From Streptococcus oralis (GTDB taxonomy: Bacteria; Bacillota; Bacilli; Lactobacillales; Streptococcaceae), in contig NZ_CP023507.1 in the NCBI RefSeq assembly GCF_002386345.1, positions 1,674,001-1,738,000 on the forward strand: a stretch of DNA of 64,000 nucleotides, written 5' to 3'. This document shows, one piece after another, positions 9,077 through 17,944 of this stretch. Made by a program: the position numbers and the translations under genes. The notes under the pieces are model-generated. The model was not told the DNA's origin, searched no databases, and was given only the letters and a program-made list of their open reading frames with translations. Position 1 is the first letter of the stretch. Each line of letters opens with the position of its first letter.

Positions 9077-9730
9077 TTATTTACCTCCTTTAGTGTTTTT
9101 ACGAGCTGGAAGAACTTCACCACGGTAGATCCATACTTTAACACCAAGTTTACCGTATGTAGTATCTGCTTCTTCCCAAGCGTAATCGATATCTGCACGA
9201 AGTGTGTGAAGTGGAACAGTTCCTTCAGAGTATCCTTCAGCACGGGCAATATCTGCACCGTTCAAACGACCTGATACTTGAGTTTTGATTCCTTTAGCTC
9301 CAGCACGCATTGCACGTTGGATTGCTTGTTTTTGTGCACGACGGAAAGCGACACGTTGCTCCAATTGACGAGCAATTCCTTCACCTACAAGGTGAGCATC
9401 CAAATCAGGTTGTTTGATTTCGATGATGTTGATGTGTACTTGTTTTCCAGTCAATTTGTTAAGTTTTGCACGGAGTGCATCAACGTTAGCACCACCTTTA
9501 CCGATAACCATACCTGGTTTAGCAGTGTGAAGTGAAACGTTAACTTTGTTTACTGCGCGTTCAATTTCGATAGTTGAAACTGCTGCGTCAGCAAGTTCTT
9601 TTTGAACGAATTTACGGATTGCAAGATCTTCATGAAGGTAATCCGCGTATTCTTTTTCAGCATACCATTTGGCATCCCAATCACGGATGATGCCGACACG
9701 CATACCAATTGGATGTACTTTTTGACCCAC
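9077..9730 (-). CDS. rpsC: 30S ribosomal protein S3
   Basis: S3 is at the mRNA entry tunnel. The 217-residue protein starts [20 protein letters not shown] and has the KH-domain GxxG loop ([14 protein letters not shown]) near residue 85. It lies between rplV and rplP as usual. Confidence 0.98.
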
Positions 9731-9742
9731 GATGTTACCTCC

Positions 9743-10087
9743 TTATTTTTCTGCAACAGCTACAGTGATGTGAGCTGTACGTTTGTTGATTGGTGAAGCT
9801 GAACCTTTCGCACGTGGACGGAAACGTTTCATAGTTGGTCCTTCGTTTGCGAATGCTTCAGATACTACCAAGTTAGCTTTGTCCAAACCAAAGTTATTTT
9901 CAGCGTTAGCTACAGCTGAATTCAAAACTTTCAAGATGATTTCAGCAGCTTTGTTTGGTGTGAATGTCAAGATTGCAATAGCATCGGCTACGCTTTTACC
10001 ACGGATGTTGTCAAGAACAAGACGTGATTTACGAGGTGAAACACGTACTGTACGAGCCATTGCTTTAGCTGAAGTAATTTCTGCCAT
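9743..10087 (-). CDS. rplV: 50S ribosomal protein L22
   Basis: L22 lines the exit tunnel. The 114 residues include [18 protein letters not shown] near the N-terminus and the beta-hairpin loop [18 protein letters not shown], where macrolide-resistance changes are known to occur in the family. The loop looks intact. Confidence 0.98.
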   Translation of the reverse strand: MAEITSAKAMARTVRVSPRKSRLVLDNIRGKSVADAIAILTFTPNKAAEIILKVLNSAVANAENNFGLDKANLVVSEAFANEGPTMKRFRPRAKGSASPINKRTAHITVAVAEK

Positions 10088-10098
10088 TTATGTTCTCC

Positions 10099-10380
10099 TT
10101 ATTTTCTACGTGTTTTCTTGTCGTCTGCAGCGTGACCTTTGTAAGTACGAGTTGGTGCAAATTCACCAAGTTTGTGACCTACCATGTCTTCTTGGATGTA
10201 AACAGGTACGTGTTTACGTCCGTCATAAACTGCAATAGTGTAACCAATGAAACTTGGGAAGATCGTTGAACGACGTGACCAAGTTTTGATAACTTTTTTC
10301 TTTTCGTCGTTAGCTTGAGCTTCAACTTTTTTCATCAAATGCTCATCGACGAAAGGTCCTTTTTTAAGACTGCGTCCCAT
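10099..10380 (-). CDS. rpsS: 30S ribosomal protein S19
   Basis: S19 is a head protein in complex with S13. The 93-residue product starts [19 protein letters not shown] start at ATG 10380 behind an AAGGAGA site; the longer frame to 10428 adds only spacer-derived residues. The 103-nt spacer to rplB carries a TAGTTGC/GCGACTA-type small inverted repeat. Confidence 0.97.
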
Positions 10381-10483
10381 TTTTATATTTTCTCCTTTAA
10401 ATGTTGTACCACAGCGGCTTGCGCTCACATGGAGCGCTACCGAGCTGGCGGATTTCCTAGTTGCTTAGGCGACTAGTTTACTA

Positions 10484-11317
10484 TTATTTCTCGTTGCGAC
10501 GACGAACGATAAGTTTGTCAGATTTCGCTTTCTTGTTACGAGTTTTAAGACCAAGAGCAGGTTTGCCCCATGGAGTAGATGGCGCTTTACGACCAACTGG
10601 TGCTTTACCTTCACCACCACCGTGTGGGTGATCGTTAGGGTTCATTACAGAACCACGAACTGTTGGGCGGATACCTTTCCAACGGCTACGTCCTGCTTTA
10701 CCAAGGTTTACAAGTCCATGTTGTTCGTTTCCGACAACACCAACTGTAGCACGACAAGTTCCAAGAATCATACGAACTTCGCCAGATTGAAGACGAACAA
10801 GAACGTATTTACCTTCTTGACCCAATACTTGGGCAGAAGCACCAGCAGCACGTACCAATTCTCCACCACGACCTGGTTTCAACTCGATATTGTGAATCAA
10901 AGTACCAACTGGGATGTTAGCAAGTGGAAGAGCGTTTCCGACTTTGATATCTGCTTCAGGACCTGAAACGATACGTTGACCAACTTCAAGACCTTTTGGA
11001 GCAATGATGTATGCTTTCACACCGTCAGTGTAGTGTACAAGAGCGATGTTTGCAGAACGGTTTGGATCGTACTCGATTGTTTTAACAACTGCTTCAACGT
11101 TGTCTTTGTTACGTTTGAAGTCAACCAAACGGTAGAAACGTTTGTGTCCACCACCTTGGTGACGAACAGTGATACGACCGTTGTTGTTACGACCAGCCTT
11201 GCTCTTCAAAGCAACAAGCAATGATTTTTCAGGAGTGCTTGTTGTGATTTCAGCGAAATCCAAAGAAGTCATATTACGGCGACCGTTTGTTGTTGGTTTA
11301 TAAACACGAATTCCCAC
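10484..11317 (-). CDS. rplB: 50S ribosomal protein L2
   Basis: L2 lies close to the peptidyl-transferase centre and is needed for subunit association. The 277-residue product starts [17 protein letters not shown] and has the conserved loop [20 protein letters not shown] with the invariant histidine. It lies between rplW and rpsS. Confidence 0.98.
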   Translation of the reverse strand: MGIRVYKPTTNGRRNMTSLDFAEITTSTPEKSLLVALKSKAGRNNNGRITVRHQGGGHKRFYRLVDFKRNKDNVEAVVKTIEYDPNRSANIALVHYTDGVKAYIIAPKGLEVGQRIVSGPEADIKVGNALPLANIPVGTLIHNIELKPGRGGELVRAAGASAQVLGQEGKYVLVRLQSGEVRMILGTCRATVGVVGNEQHGLVNLGKAGRSRWKGIRPTVRGSVMNPNDHPHGGGEGKAPVGRKAPSTPWGKPALGLKTRNKKAKSDKLIVRRRNEK

Positions 11318-11334
11318 GATATTTCCTCCTTAGA

Positions 11335-11631
11335 TTATTCAGCTTCAGCAGCGAACAACTCGATTGCTTTTGAATCAGCTGTAAGTGTGATGATAGCTTT
11401 TTTAGTTTTGTTAGTAAAACCAGTGTAACGTCCAACACGTTTTGCTTTTGGTTTTACGTTGATTGTGTTAACGTTGGCAACTTTAACACCTTCGAAAGCA
11501 GCTTCAACAGCTTGCTTGATCAAAAGTTTGTGTGCACGAGTGTCAACTTCAAATACATATTTTCCTGCTTCAAGTTGAGCCATTGAGCTTTCAGTGATAA
11601 CAGGTTTTTTGATAACATCATACAAATTCAT
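11335..11631 (-). CDS. rplW: 50S ribosomal protein L23
   Basis: L23 is at the tunnel exit and docks trigger factor and SRP. The 98 residues start [17 protein letters not shown] and include [20 protein letters not shown]. Its ATG shares one base with the rplD stop codon (TAATG), so translation is coupled. Confidence 0.97.
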
Positions 11632-12254
11632 TATGCAAGAACCTCCTCGATTTTAGAGATAGCTGCTTGTGTGACAAGAAGTTTGTCGCTATTTGCGATG
11701 TCAAGAACACTTGCAGTTGTAGCAGTTGCAACTTTCACGTTTGGAAGGTTACGAGCTGAAAGAGCTGCGAATTCATTTCCTTCTTCAAGGATAACAAGAA
11801 CTTTAGAATCGATGCTCAATGCTGCAAGAACTTTTGCAAATTCAGCAGTTTTTGGAGCTGTAAATGAAAGAGCGTCTACAGCTACGAATTTGTTTTCAGC
11901 AACTTTTTCAGAGTAAACTGATTTAAGAGCTAGGCGACGAACTTTTTGTGGAAGTTTGTAGCCGTATGAACGTGGAGTTGGTCCGAAGACAACACCACCA
12001 CCACGCCATTGTGGTGAGCGGATAGAACCTTGACGAGCACGTCCAGTTCCTTTTTGACGCCATGGTTTGCGTCCACCACCTGATACTGCAGAGCGGTTTT
12101 TAACAGCGTGTGTTCCTTGACGAAGGCTTGCGCGTTGGCTGATGATCACATCAAACACAACTGATTCATTTGGTTCGATACCAAATACTGCATCGTTAAG
12201 AACAACTTGGCCAGCTTCTTTACCAGTTTGGTCAAATAATGTTACGTTTGCCAT
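11631..12254 (-). CDS. rplD: 50S ribosomal protein L4
   Basis: L4 reaches into the exit tunnel and autoregulates the S10 operon in E. coli. The 207-residue product carries the tunnel loop [19 protein letters not shown], where macrolide-resistance mutations are known; the wild-type-like GTGRARQGS is present. It overlaps rplW by one base. Confidence 0.98.
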
Positions 12255-12278
12255 TGTGACTGATTTCCCCTTTCTTTA

Positions 12279-12905
12279 TTATTTACCAGCTTTAACTGCT
12301 GATTTGATAGTGATAAGAGATTTCTTAGCACCTGGTACGTTACCTTTGATAAGGATAACGTTCTTTTCTGGAACAACTTGTACAACTTCAAGGTTTTGAA
12401 TTGTTACGCGGTCGCCACCCATACGTCCTGCAAGGTTTTTACCTTTGAATACGCGGTTAGGTGCAACAGGTCCCATAGAACCTGGACGACGGTGGTAACG
12501 AGAACCGTGAGCCATTGGTCCACGTGATTGTCCGTGGCGTTTGATAACACCTTGGAAACCTTTACCTTTAGAAGTACCAGTTACGTCAACAACGTCTCCA
12601 GCTGCGAATGTTTCAACTGTGATTTCAGCACCAACTTCCAAGCCTTCAACGTTTTTGAATTCACGAATGAAGCGCTTAGGAGCCGTGTTAGCTTTCGCTA
12701 CATGTCCTTTAGCAGGTTTGTTGCTCAATACTTCGCGTTTGTCATCGAAACCAACTTGGATAGCGTTGTATCCGTCTGTTTCAACAGTTTTAACTTGAAG
12801 AACAACGTTTGGAGTTGCTTCAATAACTGTTACAGGGATCAATTCGCCAGCTTCAGTGAAGATTTGAGTCATTCCCACTTTTTTCCCTAAGATTCCTTTT
12901 GTCAT
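12279..12905 (-). CDS. rplC: 50S ribosomal protein L3
   Basis: L3 is an early assembly protein whose loop approaches the peptidyl-transferase centre. The 208-residue product starts [18 protein letters not shown] and has the family block [20 protein letters not shown]. The upstream spacer to rpsJ (12906-13121) is long and carries a dispersed repeat. Confidence 0.98.
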
Positions 12906-12976
12906 GAGAAAATAGTTCCTTTTCTATATTTTTTATTCAAAAAGTTTTTAACGAGCGTTTTTTATGCTCAAGTCTA

Positions 12977-13095
12977 AGATACAAAGGGCGTCAAACTCAA
13001 AGTGAAAATAGGAAACTGACGCAGTGTCTAACAGACACTAGGAAGTTTATCTTTTTCACACCGAGTTTAGCCCGTGTTCAATTAAATTGAAACAC
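12977..13095 (+). repeat. Dispersed repeat copy B in the rpsJ-rplC spacer
   Basis: The plus strand reads AAGATACAAAGGGCGTCAA, ACTCAAAGTGAAAATAGGAA, a GTGTCTAACAGACAC hairpin, then GGAAGTTTATCTTTTTCAC and GAGTTTAGCCC. It matches copy A1 (6390-6503) in inverted orientation, with only the central hairpin replaced. It lies antisense to operon transcription. The boundaries are approximate. Confidence 0.65.
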
Positions 13096-13121
13096 CAGCC
13101 TCTGCTCTTTTATATTTTAGA

Positions 13122-13430
13122 TTAAAGTTTGATTTCTACGTTTACACCACTTGGAAGATCCAATTTCATCAACGCATCAACTGTTTTTTGAGTTGGGTTA
13201 ACGATATCGATCAAACGTTTGTGTGTACGCATTTCAAATTGTTCGCGAGAGTCTTTGTATTTGTGAGTCGCACGAATGATTGTGTAGAGGCTACGCTCAG
13301 TTGGAAGTGGGATTGGACCCGCAACTTGTGCACCTGTACGAGTAGCTGATTCTACGATTTTTGCAGCCGCTGTGTCAAGCGTACGGTGTTCGTAAGCTTT
13401 CAAACGGATACGGATTTTTTTGTTTGCCAT
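13122..13430 (-). CDS. rpsJ: 30S ribosomal protein S10
   Basis: First gene of the S10 operon. S10 is a head protein and also acts as NusE in transcription antitermination. The 102 residues start [19 protein letters not shown] and have the [14 protein letters not shown] loop. The ATG at 13430 follows AAAAGGAGAAAAAG. Confidence 0.98.
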
Positions 13431-13560
13431 CTTTTTCTCCTTTTCGTCTATTTAAGATAATAGGCTAGCTCCACAAGAAAACCGACGCGCGTTGCGTGGC
13501 AATGCAACCGAGCGTGTCGCAACCTCTTGCATCAAAGCTAAGGCTGTAATTTACAGCACC
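13431..13560 (-). promoter_or_regulatory. Leader of the S10 operon
   Basis: About 125 nt separate the predicted start site from rpsJ. The RNA contains a perfect GCTGTAAATTACAGC palindrome near its 5' end and GC-rich inverted segments around 13485-13530 (GACGCGCG, CGTGTCGC). A ribosomal-protein autoregulatory leader is plausible from position only. I do not recognise a named class. Confidence 0.4.
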
Positions 13561-13565
13561 ATAAT

Positions 13566-13594
13566 AGAATAACACAAAGCCCCTACGATTGCAA
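13566..13594 (-). promoter_or_regulatory. Promoter of the S10-spc operon
   Basis: The minus strand has TTGCAA (13589-13594) and an extended -10 TGTTATTCT (hexamer 13566-13571) with a 17-bp spacer. It is the only good promoter upstream of rpsJ and probably drives the whole r-protein block as far as adk. Confidence 0.75.
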
Positions 13595-13695
13595 GGGATT
13601 TGTGAGCTTTTTTTCGTTTTTTTAAGATGAAACTGTTTTCTCTTTTCATCTTTCCAAGATTACGGATTTATATCTATAAAAAACCGTCTTTTCTT

Positions 13696-14322
13696 CTATA
13701 TAATGTGTGTCATTTTGACCTTGAATGTATCTTCTGATTGATCTACTAAAATGTCCGCTTTAGACTCGTTTTCTCTATAGTATCGCAGATACTGCTCCCG
13801 TCTCATCTGATGGCTAGCCAATACAAAAGATGCATCCCGATTTCTCATAGTCGTATCTCGAGCTAAGCGCCTCTTTAATTCGGTCTCCTCATCCGTGTAG
13901 AAACAGATAGTTTTGTCAAAGAGTTCCTTGGGTAGAAATCCCACAGACATCCCTTCAACAATCAGAATTGGTTTGGCTCCAGACAAGACCTCGCTAGCCT
14001 TCCACGGTTCATCGATTGTTAAGACATCCATACCTGCCTGCAAGGCGAGAATATCTCTCTGTAAACTTGCCAGTTCATGTGCTACAGGCAGACAAGCTGT
14101 CACCTTTTGATCTGGTGCTTGCTTTGGTACTACCAGGTGACGTTCTGAAGTGATATAGGGATCTGTTTCTAGTAAATTTACTGTAGTGGAATCTAGGGCT
14201 TGATGTAATTCCTGAGCGAAGGTTGATTTACCTGAAGCCCCATGACCGTAGATCCCTAGCGTCCTAATTCTTCCCGTTTCGATCTCTGAAACCAGTTGTT
14301 CTATCAGGTCTTTTTTCTTCAT
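13696..14322 (-). CDS. Uridine kinase-like P-loop NTPase
   Basis: A 208-residue protein with a Walker A motif GHGASGKST (about residues 26-34) and LETDPYITSE following, as in the uridine kinase/phosphoribulokinase superfamily. The substrate cannot be read from the sequence. Its ATG overlaps the nrdG stop (ATGA), so it is the last gene of the anaerobic ribonucleotide reductase operon and may act on nucleosides or another small metabolite. No strong terminator was seen after it. Confidence 0.8.
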   Translation of the reverse strand: MKKKDLIEQLVSEIETGRIRTLGIYGHGASGKSTFAQELHQALDSTTVNLLETDPYITSERHLVVPKQAPDQKVTACLPVAHELASLQRDILALQAGMDVLTIDEPWKASEVLSGAKPILIVEGMSVGFLPKELFDKTICFYTDEETELKRRLARDTTMRNRDASFVLASHQMRREQYLRYYRENESKADILVDQSEDTFKVKMTHII

Positions 14323-14915
14323 TCTCTCTTCACCTGCTCATAGCTTTCTTTTCCGTCATTAAGTTTGTCCCAAATCACTATTTGACCTTGTTTGAGAGAT
14401 TTTTGCACATCGATAATTCGTTGATTAGAAGACCCTCGAAACTGGAGCATAAGATTGCGCTTGCTTTTATCATACCGTCCATCGACAAGGATGTCAATCA
14501 GCGACAAGAGTTCCAATTTGTCTGGAGTCTCCAGCATCATTTCTTCCCAAGTGTAGCCCGTCCAGGACCAGATGTCTTTGTCTGGCAATTCCTTTCGAAT
14601 TCGCTTAACGAGAGGTAAGAGGATACCTGTATTAAGAAAAGGTTCTCCCCCCAGCAAGGTCAATCCTTGAACATAGGGCTGGGCAAGGTCTACCATGATT
14701 TGTTCTTCTAATTCTGCCGTATAGGGAATGCCTGCGTTGAAAGACCAAGTCGCAACATTATAGCACCCCTCGCAGTGAAACATGCAACCTGATACATAGA
14801 GAGAGTTGCGCACACCTTCTCCATCGACAAAGTTAAAAGCCTTGTAATCAATGATTCGCCCTTTACTAAGCTCCTCACTTTTCCATTCACCTGGTTTTGG
14901 TGTATTCCATGTCAT
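14319..14915 (-). CDS. nrdG: Anaerobic ribonucleotide reductase activating protein
   Basis: Radical SAM enzyme that installs the glycyl radical on NrdD. The 198-residue product has the CxxxCxxC cluster CMFHCEGC at about residues 44-51, preceded by FVDGEGVRNSLYVSG, and the LTLLGGEPF segment for SAM binding. It lies in the nrdD operon, four bases from the GNAT gene, and overlaps the kinase by four bases. Confidence 0.95.
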   Translation of the reverse strand: MTWNTPKPGEWKSEELSKGRIIDYKAFNFVDGEGVRNSLYVSGCMFHCEGCYNVATWSFNAGIPYTAELEEQIMVDLAQPYVQGLTLLGGEPFLNTGILLPLVKRIRKELPDKDIWSWTGYTWEEMMLETPDKLELLSLIDILVDGRYDKSKRNLMLQFRGSSNQRIIDVQKSLKQGQIVIWDKLNDGKESYEQVKRE

Positions 14916-14919
14916 CCTT

Positions 14920-15420
14920 TTACTCCAAATCTATCCAGTAACGTTCTACGCCATTGCGAACATCCTCAAAGAGTCCTCCATTTGCCACAATCACCGCCCT
15001 ACTAGCAGGATTTTCCGTACTACAGGTCACAAGTGCTTTTTTGATGTTCTTTTCCTTGGCGACTTGTAAGCCTTGTCGGAGAGCTTCTTTGGCATAACCT
15101 TTGCCTCTTTCAGAGGGGCGAACGGAATAGCCGATATGGCCACCATTTTCTAGTAAGTAGTCATTTAATCGGAGACGAAGGTTGAGAAAGCCAAGAGCCT
15201 GGCCTGCTACGTCAAAACTAATCAGCTGGATAGCAGGAACCCAGTTTTCAGGAATATTGAGTCCCGCTTCCGCTTGAAGATTTTCTTCTAGCCACTCTTC
15301 ATAAACAAAATTCTCAGCATCCCAAAACCCGCCATCGTGGGCTGATTGAGTCTGTTCAAACTCTGCCATCATCTCTAAAACTGTTTCTTTATCTGCCAAT
15401 ATCGGTCTGCGTAGTTCCAT
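14920..15420 (-). CDS. GNAT-family N-acetyltransferase
   Basis: A 166-residue protein starting MELRRPILADKETVLEMM. It has the acetyl-CoA-binding motif A region (YSVRPSERGKGYAKEALRQG) and ends in the typical EDVRNGVERYWIDL. The acceptor is unknown. I chose ATG 15420; the longer frame to 15462 overlaps the preceding ORF's stop. It sits between the 46-aa ORF and nrdG in the nrdD operon. Confidence 0.85.
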   Translation of the reverse strand: MELRRPILADKETVLEMMAEFEQTQSAHDGGFWDAENFVYEEWLEENLQAEAGLNIPENWVPAIQLISFDVAGQALGFLNLRLRLNDYLLENGGHIGYSVRPSERGKGYAKEALRQGLQVAKEKNIKKALVTCSTENPASRAVIVANGGLFEDVRNGVERYWIDLE

Positions 15421-15464
15421 ATTCCCATCCCACCTAAGAGAAAAGTGAGAGCAGACTCTCACTT

Positions 15465-15605
15465 TTATTTTTTCTTGCTCTTGTTTAAAAACTGTTCTCT
15501 GAGGTTGAGCAAGCGTTCTTTTTTACCTGTCCCACCTTTCGAGTGTTTCTCGTGATAACGGGTCACTTGTGCGCGTCCCTTATCGTCTAATTGGTATTTC
15601 CCCAT
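15465..15605 (-). CDS. Small basic protein of 46 residues in the nrdD operon
   Basis: ATG at 15605, reading MGKYQLDDKGRAQVTRYHE and ending in a run of lysines (NKSKKK). It is rich in K, R and Q, has no membrane segment, and lies 11 bases after the nrdD stop with an AGAAGGAAACGC ribosome binding site. I do not know a function. Spacing and coupling suggest a real gene co-transcribed with nrdD and nrdG. Confidence 0.75.
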   Translation of the reverse strand: MGKYQLDDKGRAQVTRYHEKHSKGGTGKKERLLNLREQFLNKSKKK

Positions 15606-15616
15606 TGCGTTTCCTT

Positions 15617-17830
15617 CTAATTTGTTACTTCATGTCCGGCTGTTTTAATAGTTGAACCGTTCATGTGTTTGACACGCGCAGCGATTTCCTTGTGGCGTCC
15701 ATTAACCATCGGACGCGCTTGAGGATTTCCCAGATAACCACACGTACGTTTGACCACATCTACTGTTTTAGGGTCGCTATTGCCACAGTTGGGACAAGCA
15801 AAGCCTCGCTCAGTTGGTTCAAAATCCCCTTCAAAGTCACACTTGTAGCAACGATCAATCGGAGTATTGGTCCCTAGATAGCCGACACGGTCATAGGCAT
15901 AGTCCCAAACAGCTTCCAAGGCTTTAGGATTTTGTTGAAGAACTGGATACTCACAATAATGGATGAAACCACCTGACGCACCTGCTTCTGGATAAACTTT
16001 CTCAAAGTCTAATTTTTCAAACGGCGTTGGATTTTTCCGGACATCGTAGTGGAACGAGTTGGTGTAGTATTCCTTATCCGTGATGTCAGGAATAGAACCG
16101 AACTTCTCTGTGTCTAAGCGACAGAAGCGATCTGTCAGACTTTCAGACGGTGTGGAGTAGATAGAGAAATGGTAACCATATTGGTCAGACCACTCTTCCA
16201 CACGACGTTTCATATCGCGAATAATATCCAATGTGAATTCCTTGGCTTCAGGATTGCTTTCCCAGCTATTTCCAAAGAAGACTGTAGCCACTTCGTACAA
16301 ACCGATGTAGCCCAGCGAAACTGTCGCACGGCGATTCTTAAAGAGTTGGTCAACACTTTCTTCTTTTCCGAGACGGCGGCCGAAGGCTCCATACTGATAA
16401 AGGATAGGGGCATTTGCTGGTGTTGCTTCCTTGGTTCGTTCGACACGATAAACCAGAGCATCCTCCGCAATGTTCATTCTCTCGTTGAAGATTTCCCAAA
16501 ACTTATTCAGATCTCCTTCAGACTCGAGGGCGATACGAGGCAGATTAACCGTCACAACACCTAGATTCATCCGACCTGAATTGACCTCTACGCCATTCTC
16601 ATCCTTCCATCCTTGGAGGAAGGAGCGACAACCCATAGGAACCTTGAAGGAACCTGTCAGTTCAATAATCTTATCATAGGACAAGACATCTGGGTACATC
16701 CGCTTGGTTGCACACTCGAGGGCCAACTGTTTGATGTCATAGTTTGGAGTTCCCTCTTCCAAGTTAAGGCCTCTTTTAAGCGTAAAGATAAGTTTTGGGA
16801 AGATGGCTGTGCGGTGTTCTGAACCAAGCCCCTTGATACGAATGGTCAAGATAGCTTTTTGAATTTCCCGTTCAAAACGACTAGTTCCTAGACCAAAACC
16901 TAGTGAAGTAAAAGGTGTTTGTCCATTTGAAGTGAAGAGGGTGTTGATTTCATACTCAAGAGATTGCATGGCATCGTAGATGTCTTTTTGAGTTTTCTTC
17001 CAAGCATAATCTTCCCGTTTCTCGGGCAAGACCCACTCTTCCGCATCCTTGAGGTGCTTTTGGTAATTCTTCTCCGCATACGGAGCCAAGACTTCATCGA
17101 TACGGTCAGCTGAGCAACCCCCGTACTGGCTAGAAGCAACGTTAGCGATGATTTGAGAAATTTGAGCTGTCGCAGTCTGGATAGACTTGGGACTCTCTAC
17201 CTCTGCATTCCCAATCTTAAAACCATTTTCTAGCATGCCTTTAAAATCAATCAAACAGCAGTTGGTCATAGGAGTGTAGGGACTGTAGTCCAAGTCATGA
17301 TAGTGGATATCCCCTTTTTGGTGAGCATTAGCTACGTGCTTAGGAAGCATTTGCAGCCCAATCGACTTCCCAACAATCCCTGCTGTCAAATCACGCTGGG
17401 TGTTGAAGACATCGCTGTCTTTATTGGCATTTTCATTGACAACTGCTTGATCTTTATTGAGAAGTTTATGGATACTAAAGTTGATATCTGTCGCTTTTGA
17501 GCGCTCAAAATCCCTTTGTGTCCGATAAGTGATATACTCCTCAGCTAGTGCATACTCTTTGGCTTCAAGGAGTTCGTGCTCTACGACATTTTGAATTTCA
17601 TAAATCTTGACACCTTGAGGGAAGCGGCTGTGAATTTCAGTCACGATTCTTTCAACTAGACCATTTAGGCGTTTTTCTACTAGAGGCGTAACGTCCATAA
17701 CCTTTTCCGCCGCCTTGTGGAGAGCCTTGTCAATCTTGTCTACATCAAACACCACTCGTCTACCATCTCGTTTTTCAACGAACAAGGTGGGAACGGTTGC
17801 AAGCTTTTCTTCTAATACAATCATATCCAT
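15617..17830 (-). CDS. nrdD: Anaerobic ribonucleoside-triphosphate reductase
   Basis: Class III glycyl-radical enzyme that makes dNTPs without oxygen. The 737-residue product has an N-terminal ATP-cone (VEKRDGRRVVFDVDKIDKAL), the active-site region, a C-terminal zinc site (CYKC and CPNC) and the glycyl radical loop RTCGYLGNPQARP near the end. A second in-frame ATG two codons later (735 residues) is equally plausible. It is first in an operon with a 46-aa ORF, a GNAT, nrdG and a kinase. The upstream region has a good promoter and NrdR-like boxes. Confidence 0.96.
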   Translation of the reverse strand: MDMIVLEEKLATVPTLFVEKRDGRRVVFDVDKIDKALHKAAEKVMDVTPLVEKRLNGLVERIVTEIHSRFPQGVKIYEIQNVVEHELLEAKEYALAEEYITYRTQRDFERSKATDINFSIHKLLNKDQAVVNENANKDSDVFNTQRDLTAGIVGKSIGLQMLPKHVANAHQKGDIHYHDLDYSPYTPMTNCCLIDFKGMLENGFKIGNAEVESPKSIQTATAQISQIIANVASSQYGGCSADRIDEVLAPYAEKNYQKHLKDAEEWVLPEKREDYAWKKTQKDIYDAMQSLEYEINTLFTSNGQTPFTSLGFGLGTSRFEREIQKAILTIRIKGLGSEHRTAIFPKLIFTLKRGLNLEEGTPNYDIKQLALECATKRMYPDVLSYDKIIELTGSFKVPMGCRSFLQGWKDENGVEVNSGRMNLGVVTVNLPRIALESEGDLNKFWEIFNERMNIAEDALVYRVERTKEATPANAPILYQYGAFGRRLGKEESVDQLFKNRRATVSLGYIGLYEVATVFFGNSWESNPEAKEFTLDIIRDMKRRVEEWSDQYGYHFSIYSTPSESLTDRFCRLDTEKFGSIPDITDKEYYTNSFHYDVRKNPTPFEKLDFEKVYPEAGASGGFIHYCEYPVLQQNPKALEAVWDYAYDRVGYLGTNTPIDRCYKCDFEGDFEPTERGFACPNCGNSDPKTVDVVKRTCGYLGNPQARPMVNGRHKEIAARVKHMNGSTIKTAGHEVTN

Positions 17831-17860
17831 GCTCTTTTCTAAAATGTTGTTCTATGAAGT

Positions 17861-17888
17861 ATTATACCACTCTTAAAATAAAAATCAA
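17861..17888 (-). promoter_or_regulatory. nrdD promoter with extended -10
   Basis: The minus strand carries TTGATT (17883-17888) and TGGTATAAT (hexamer 17861-17866) with a 16-bp spacer, 31 bases before the nrdD ATG. The -35 hexamer lies inside the proximal NrdR-like box, so repressor binding there would occlude RNA polymerase. Confidence 0.7.
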
Positions 17889-17939
17889 TATCTTGTGTTA
17901 AAAATCCTAAAAATTTTAAAATTCCACAAGATATTGATT
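17883..17939 (-). promoter_or_regulatory. Pair of NrdR-like boxes upstream of nrdD
   Basis: Two copies of CACAAGATATTGATT lie in inverted orientation at 17883-17898 and 17924-17939, about 41 bp centre to centre, close to four helical turns. Each matches the NrdR box consensus (ACACWATATATWGTGT) at most positions. The same inverted repeat could fold as a hairpin with a long loop and end transcription of the preceding membrane-protein gene, so a dual role is possible. Confidence 0.6.
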
Positions 17940-17944
17940 TTTTG

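Noticed and set aside
13620..13660. AAGATGAAA/TTTCATCTT stem as terminator of the nrdG-kinase unit
   Set aside because: On the minus strand the stem is followed by A residues rather than T, so it does not have intrinsic terminator form.
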